NCBI GenBank assembly: GCA_947385425.1
Contig: CANDKY010000034.1
Span: 1-37,287, forward strand
Origin: an uncultured Lachnospiraceae bacterium
GTDB taxonomy: Bacteria > Bacillota > Clostridia > Lachnospirales > Lachnospiraceae
Direction of reading: 5' to 3'
DNA length: 37,287 nucleotides
Position 1 is the stretch's first letter. The number at the start of each line of letters is the position of its first letter. This document shows, piece by piece, positions 33,488 through 37,287 of this stretch. A program made the translations under genes and the position numbers. A model generated the notes under the pieces. That model ran no database searches and had not been told where the DNA came from. It saw only the letters and a program-made list of their open reading frames with translations.

Positions 33488-34399
33488 ATGTTGGATGTAT
33501 GTTTGCTCGGAACAGGAGGGATGATGCCGCTGCCTTACCGCTGGCTGACGTCCCTGATGGCGAGATATAATGGAAAGAGTATATTAATTGATTGTGGGGA
33601 GGGGACACAGATTGCCATGAAGGAAAAGGGCTGGAGCCCGAAACCGATTGACATTATCTGTTTTACCCACTATCATGCGGATCATATCAGCGGACTGCCC
33701 GGGATGCTTCTCACTATGGGGAATGCAGAACGGACAGAGCCGCTTCTTTTAGTGGGGCCGAAAGGGCTGGCCAGGGTAGTGAATGCGCTCCGGGTCATTG
33801 CACCGGAGCTTCCTTTCCCCATAGAATATATGGAGATAACGGAAACGGAGCAAAAGTTTGAATTTGACGGATTTCGGATTGAAGCTTTTCGTGTGAACCA
33901 TAATGTGGTATGCTATGGATATAACATAGTGGTGGAACGTATCGGGAAATTCCAGGTGGAAAAGGCAATAGAGCTAGGCTTGGACAGAAGGTACTGGAAC
34001 CGCCTGCAGAAGGGGGAAACCATTGAACTGGACGGCCGGGTATATACGCCCGATATGGTATTGGGCGCTGCCAGGAAAGGAATCAAGCTGACTTATTGTA
34101 CCGATACAAGGCCCACGGAAAGTATAGTGCGCAATGCGGCGGGAGCCGACCTCTTTATTTGTGAAGGCATGTACGGGGAGCCGGATAAGCAGGAAAAGGC
34201 CAAAGAATATAAGCACATGACTTTTTATGAAGCGGCGCGTCTGGCCAGGAAGGCGGAAGCGGCTAAATTGTGGCTGACCCACTATAGCCCCTCTTTGGTA
34301 CGTGCGGAAGATTTTATGAAGGATGTAAGGAAGATCTTCCCGCAAGCGGAAGCGGGAAAAGACGGGAAAAGCATAGAGCTTATGTTTGAGGAGGAATGA
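33488..34399 (+). CDS. rnz: ribonuclease Z (tRNA 3'-processing endonuclease)
   Basis: A 303-aa MBL-fold enzyme that cuts 3' trailers from tRNA precursors. It has LLGTGGMMPLPYR at the start, CGEGTQIAMK, the zinc motif HYHADHISGLPG (about residues 61-72), the YCTDTRP stretch (about 206) and LTHYSP (about 263), as in RNase Z. The ATG at 33488 follows TAGGAG at good spacing. It sits among t6A genes, so this block is rich in tRNA maturation functions. Confidence 0.9.
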   Translation: MLDVCLLGTGGMMPLPYRWLTSLMARYNGKSILIDCGEGTQIAMKEKGWSPKPIDIICFTHYHADHISGLPGMLLTMGNAERTEPLLLVGPKGLARVVNALRVIAPELPFPIEYMEITETEQKFEFDGFRIEAFRVNHNVVCYGYNIVVERIGKFQVEKAIELGLDRRYWNRLQKGETIELDGRVYTPDMVLGAARKGIKLTYCTDTRPTESIVRNAAGADLFICEGMYGEPDKQEKAKEYKHMTFYEAARLARKAEAAKLWLTHYSPSLVRAEDFMKDVRKIFPQAEAGKDGKSIELMFEEE

Positions 34400-34416
34400 T
34401 TCCGGGCGGGCAGAGC

Positions 34417-34436
34417 GCTTAAGTTAATGACAGTGC
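34417..34436. repeat. solo end of a family-1 element
   Basis: GCTTAAGTTAATGACAGTGC matches the right terminus of the family-1 MITE over 16 bases and then diverges. No partner end lies nearby. A relic of excision or decay, or a chance match. Confidence 0.45.
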
Positions 34437-34587
34437 TTGTCAGCTACCGCTGCGATGCAGCCCCGGCATACTGTAAATTTAACTGGTGTGCGTTATAAAT
34501 CAGGGCGTTTCCGGCAAAAATTCAGCCGCAAAGATGGGGCAGGGGAGTTTCCGGGAGCGTTCTTTGGGGAGAAAGGAGGGAATGAGT

Positions 34588-35166
34588 ATGAGGAAGGAGA
34601 GACAGAACCCTGTGAAACTGGTGATTATCGGCTGTATACTGGCGGCGCTGATTATCGGGTTTTACTTTTATTTGTCCAATAAGACAAGGGGAAACGGCAA
34701 AGAGGATAATCCGACGATATCCAAATCGCAGCAGGTACTGCTGCGGAACCTGGAAACCAATTACCCGCCGTCGCCCAGGGAAGTGCTGAAATATTATTGC
34801 GATATCCTTCAGTGCCTTTACAACGAATCCCATACCGATGAGGAATTGGAAGATCTGGCAATGCAGATCCAGCGTCTGTATGATGGAGAATTCATTGCAA
34901 ACCAGAATGCGGATATGTATTTGCTCAGCCTTGCAGGCGAGATCGCCAATATGGAAAAAAACGATATGAAAATATCCAGTTATTCGACTTCTTCCAGCAC
35001 AGATGTGGATTATTTTACGGAGGATAATTATGACTGGGCAAGGCTGTATTGCATACTCAGCATTCGGAAGGGGACACGGATTGTAAGTTCGGAAGAACGG
35101 TTCCTTATGAGGAAAGATGAAGACGGGCATTGGAAGATATATGGATGGGAACTTGTGGAAGAATAA
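34588..35166 (+). CDS. membrane-anchored protein of unknown function (DUF6715-like)
   Basis: A 192-aa protein. A short basic start, one membrane helix (about residues 10-30, [19 protein letters not shown]) and an extracytoplasmic or cytoplasmic domain with [20 protein letters not shown] and a final [11 protein letters not shown] strand. This resembles the DUF6715 family of Lachnospiraceae. The ATG at 34588 is preferred, because AAAGGAGGG is too close to the ATG at 34582. It lies between rnz and tsaD. Confidence 0.7.
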   Translation: MRKERQNPVKLVIIGCILAALIIGFYFYLSNKTRGNGKEDNPTISKSQQVLLRNLETNYPPSPREVLKYYCDILQCLYNESHTDEELEDLAMQIQRLYDGEFIANQNADMYLLSLAGEIANMEKNDMKISSYSTSSSTDVDYFTEDNYDWARLYCILSIRKGTRIVSSEERFLMRKDEDGHWKIYGWELVEE

Positions 35167-35290
35167 ATTTAACCGGATTTTGGTAATTAGGAATTTTGTG
35201 CTTTCGAAGAAGAATCCGGCGCAACTGTCACATGTTGTTTTCATATTGTCCCGAAGGTTGGCGCCGGAAAGAAAAGGTGTGGTTAAAAGT

Positions 35291-36310
35291 ATGGAAGAAG
35301 TGTTAATATTGGCGATTGAGAGCTCCTGTGACGAAACGGCGGCGGCAGTTGTGAAAAACGGCAGGGAAGTACTGTCCAATGTGATTTATTCGCAGATAGC
35401 GCTGCACATGGAGTTTGGGGGCGTTGTACCGGAGATCGCATCAAGGAAACATATTGAGAAAATCAACCAGGTCATTGAGCAGGCGCTTTCCGATGCAGGT
35501 GCGTCGCTGGAAGATATGACGGCTATAGCAGTAACCTACGGGCCGGGATTAGTAGGGGCGCTTCTTGTAGGGGTATCCGCCGCAAAAGCAATTAGTTTTG
35601 CTTCCGGGATACCCCTGGTAGGCGTACACCATATCGAAGGACATATCAGCGCTAACTTTATAGAAAATAAGGAGCTGGAACCTCCGTTCGTCTGCCTTGT
35701 GGTATCGGGAGGGCATTCCCATCTGGTGATTGTGAAAGACTACGGGGAATATGAGATAATCGGAAGAACCAGAGATGATGCCGCAGGGGAAGCTTTTGAC
35801 AAAGTAGCAAGGGCTGTCGGGCTTGGATACCCGGGAGGGCCGAAGATTGACAAAGCGGCCAGGGAGGGGAATCCGGATGCCGTTCATTTCCCTCGGGCAA
35901 AGGTAGCCGGTTCTGTATATGATTTCAGTTTCAGCGGATTAAAGTCGGCAGTGCTGAACTACCTGAATACCTGTGAAATGAAAGGGGAATCGGTTAATAC
36001 TGCCGATGTGGCGGCCTCTTTCCAAAAAGCGGTTGTGGAGGTCCTGGTCGGACATTCCATGGAGGCGGTGAGAGAATACGGATACCGGAAATTTGCCATA
36101 GCAGGCGGCGTGGCCTCGAATTCTGCCCTCAGGGAAGCTTTCGGGCAGGCATGTGCGGAGGCGGGCGTGGAATTTTTTTACCCTTCCCCGGTTTACTGTA
36201 CGGATAATGCTGCTATGATTGGGGCGGCAGGGTATTATGAGTACCGGAAAGGGGTCAGGCATGGCTATGATCTGAATGCGGTCCCTAACTTAAAACTTGG
36301 GGAAAAATAA
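35291..36310 (+). CDS. tsaD: t6A transferase TsaD
   Basis: A 339-aa ASKHA-fold enzyme that transfers the threonylcarbamoyl group to A37 of tRNA. It has [15 protein letters not shown] at the start, the metal-binding HHIEGH (about residues 112-117), VSGGHSHL (about 138), the [19 protein letters not shown] stretch (about 162) and [11 protein letters not shown] (about 275). It is full length. The ATG at 35291 starts the fold, with only a weak ribosome binding site. The frame reaches 58 codons further upstream, but these have no family match and overlap the preceding gene. Confidence 0.93.
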   Translation: MEEVLILAIESSCDETAAAVVKNGREVLSNVIYSQIALHMEFGGVVPEIASRKHIEKINQVIEQALSDAGASLEDMTAIAVTYGPGLVGALLVGVSAAKAISFASGIPLVGVHHIEGHISANFIENKELEPPFVCLVVSGGHSHLVIVKDYGEYEIIGRTRDDAAGEAFDKVARAVGLGYPGGPKIDKAAREGNPDAVHFPRAKVAGSVYDFSFSGLKSAVLNYLNTCEMKGESVNTADVAASFQKAVVEVLVGHSMEAVREYGYRKFAIAGGVASNSALREAFGQACAEAGVEFFYPSPVYCTDNAAMIGAAGYYEYRKGVRHGYDLNAVPNLKLGEK

Positions 36311-36342
36311 AGGCGGGGCTTGCGGTATGCGGGGGTATAAAA

Positions 36343-37098
36343 ATGGAAAAGGAATGGACAGCGGGAGAGAGCGGGTTTGTACGGCGGGATAAAAAGTGTA
36401 CGGCGATAGTGCTTGCAGCCGGACGGGGGACAAGGATGCACAGTGATATCCCGAAACAATATTTGCAGTTGAAGGACAGACCGGTATTGTATTATTCCCT
36501 GAAAACGTTCCAGGAGAGTTTTATTCAGAAAATAGTGCTGGTGACGTCCGGGGAGGATGTAGAGTATTGCCGGAAGAACATTGTACAGCGGTTCGGATTT
36601 GATAAGGTGGCTGCGGTGGTGGCGGGAGGGAAGGAGAGATATCATTCAGTACAGGAAGGGTTAAAAGCGGCAGAGGAATGTGATTATATCTTTATTCATG
36701 ACGGCGCAAGGCCCTTTGTGACAGGAAGCATGCTGGAACGGGCTTATGCATGTGTATGCGAATATCAGGCATGTGCAGTTGGGATGCCGGTGAAGGATAC
36801 GATAAAGATAGCCGATGAAGAAGGGTTTGCCCTGTCGACACCTGAAAGGGATTTGGTCTGGATGATACAGACGCCGCAGGTATTTTCTTATGCATTGATC
36901 CGGGAGGCATACGCCTCTTTGACGGAAAAGGAAGCGTGGCTCTTTCGGCAAGGGATACGGGTTACGGATGATGCCATGGTGGCGGAGATTTTTACCGGGC
37001 GGAAGGTTAAGCTGGTGGAAGGGGATTATCGGAATATTAAGATTACAACACCGGAGGATTTGCAGGTAGCAGAGTTGTTTTTAAGGGGGAAAAAATAA
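36343..37098 (+). CDS. ispD: 2-C-methyl-D-erythritol 4-phosphate cytidylyltransferase IspD
   Basis: A 251-aa cytidylyltransferase of the MEP isoprenoid pathway. Motifs are VLAAGRGTRMHSDIPKQYL (about residues 23-41), VVAGGKERYHSV (about 90-101), FIHDGARPFV (about 117), PVKDTIK, IQTPQVF (about 173) and VTDDAMVAE. The first ~18 residues are extra relative to many homologues. GGGGGTAT plus four bases precedes the ATG. Some Clostridia make isopentenyl precursors this way, so it is probably essential. Confidence 0.92.
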   Translation: MEKEWTAGESGFVRRDKKCTAIVLAAGRGTRMHSDIPKQYLQLKDRPVLYYSLKTFQESFIQKIVLVTSGEDVEYCRKNIVQRFGFDKVAAVVAGGKERYHSVQEGLKAAEECDYIFIHDGARPFVTGSMLERAYACVCEYQACAVGMPVKDTIKIADEEGFALSTPERDLVWMIQTPQVFSYALIREAYASLTEKEAWLFRQGIRVTDDAMVAEIFTGRKVKLVEGDYRNIKITTPEDLQVAELFLRGKK

Positions 37099-37122
37099 AT
37101 TGAAAAAAATTAAAAAAAGGTG

Positions 37123-37151
37123 TTGACAGAATAAAAGTTTTTTGCTAGAAT
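37123..37151 (+). promoter_or_regulatory. promoter of the tRNA-Ser gene
   Basis: TTGACA (37123-37128), a 17-bp spacer and TAGAAT (37146-37151), 84 bases before the tRNA. Confidence 0.8.
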
Positions 37152-37234
37152 AGTTTTTGCGCTGCTGAGGAAACAAAAAATTCCAAACAGCCGATTGCCG
37201 AGAATTGAAGGTGCCTGCGAGGGCATGTTGAGAT

Positions 37235-37287
37235 GGAGAGGTATCGAAGTGGTCATAACGAGGCGGTCTTGAAAACCGTTTGTCCGC
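37235..37287 (+). tRNA. tRNA-Ser (anticodon UGA), cut by the window end
   Basis: GGAGAGGTATCGAAGTGG begins the acceptor and D arm. The anticodon stem CGGTC/AACCG holds loop TTGAA with anticodon TGA. The variable arm starts at the window end. The 3' part is outside. Confidence 0.88.

Overview
The window reads as a chromosomal segment of a Gram-positive, moderately GC-rich gut Firmicute, most likely a Lachnospiraceae-type Clostridium. The evidence is AGGAGG-type ribosome binding sites, an FMN riboswitch on a ribU-like gene, a C-terminal-first GH3 beta-glucosidase of the kind known from Butyrivibrio and Ruminococcus, and a tsaE-tsaB-rimI...tsaD housekeeping block. The species cannot be named from the sequence alone.

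Layout. (1) 1-5160: a surface-protein locus with two decayed copies of a large LysM protein. Copy A (to 2449) is cut at its 5' end by a transposon end. Copy B (3692-5078) has an internal deletion and a nonsense codon. Between them lies a divergent XRE-type regulator. (2) 5160-9480: gene debris and small mobile elements. It holds a frameshifted small gene, two copies of a hairpin MITE with 7-bp target duplications, an integrative-element fragment, an intact Rpn-type nuclease gene, a broken small gene and a truncated AAA/PD-(D/E)XK gene. (3) 9416-11113: an FGGY (sedoheptulokinase-like) sugar kinase behind a promoter with two LacI-type operators. (4) 11115-11790: a mosaic of nested repeats. (5) 11794-19511: a three-gene unit of a small membrane protein, a membrane Ser/Thr kinase with an extracytoplasmic beta-propeller, and the intact 1275-aa LysM protein (copy C). 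(6) 19747-24559: a frameshifted antitoxin-like remnant, an unknown protein, a metallo-beta-lactamase-fold hydrolase and the GH3 enzyme. (7) 24559-26380: repeats, ribU with its riboswitch and terminator, and a 261-bp palindrome. (8) 26632-30276: a MacAB-like ABC export operon behind a promoter with a perfect operator palindrome. (9) 30561-37287: YcxB-like protein, TsaE, TsaB, RimI, a small CxxC protein, RNase Z, a lipid-anchored or membrane-anchored unknown, TsaD, IspD and the start of a tRNA-Ser(UGA) gene.

The most interesting unit is region 5 together with region 1. The kinase/LysM operon and the LysM copy B locus share the same promoter design: two 12-bp palindromes with TCTATAGA cores, exactly 22 bp apart, with the second touching a TTGACA -35 box that sits 17 bp from TATAAT. 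An XRE regulator gene lies divergently beside one of them. This suggests a small regulon that links a wall-binding LysM surface protein to a membrane kinase carrying an outer propeller, that is, a cell-envelope sensing module. The second theme is repeat traffic. At least four dispersed repeat families occur, and several insertions have rewritten gene ends: one supplies the stop codon of ribU, one supplies the last ~36 codons of the AAA/nuclease gene, and one abuts the GH3 stop codon.
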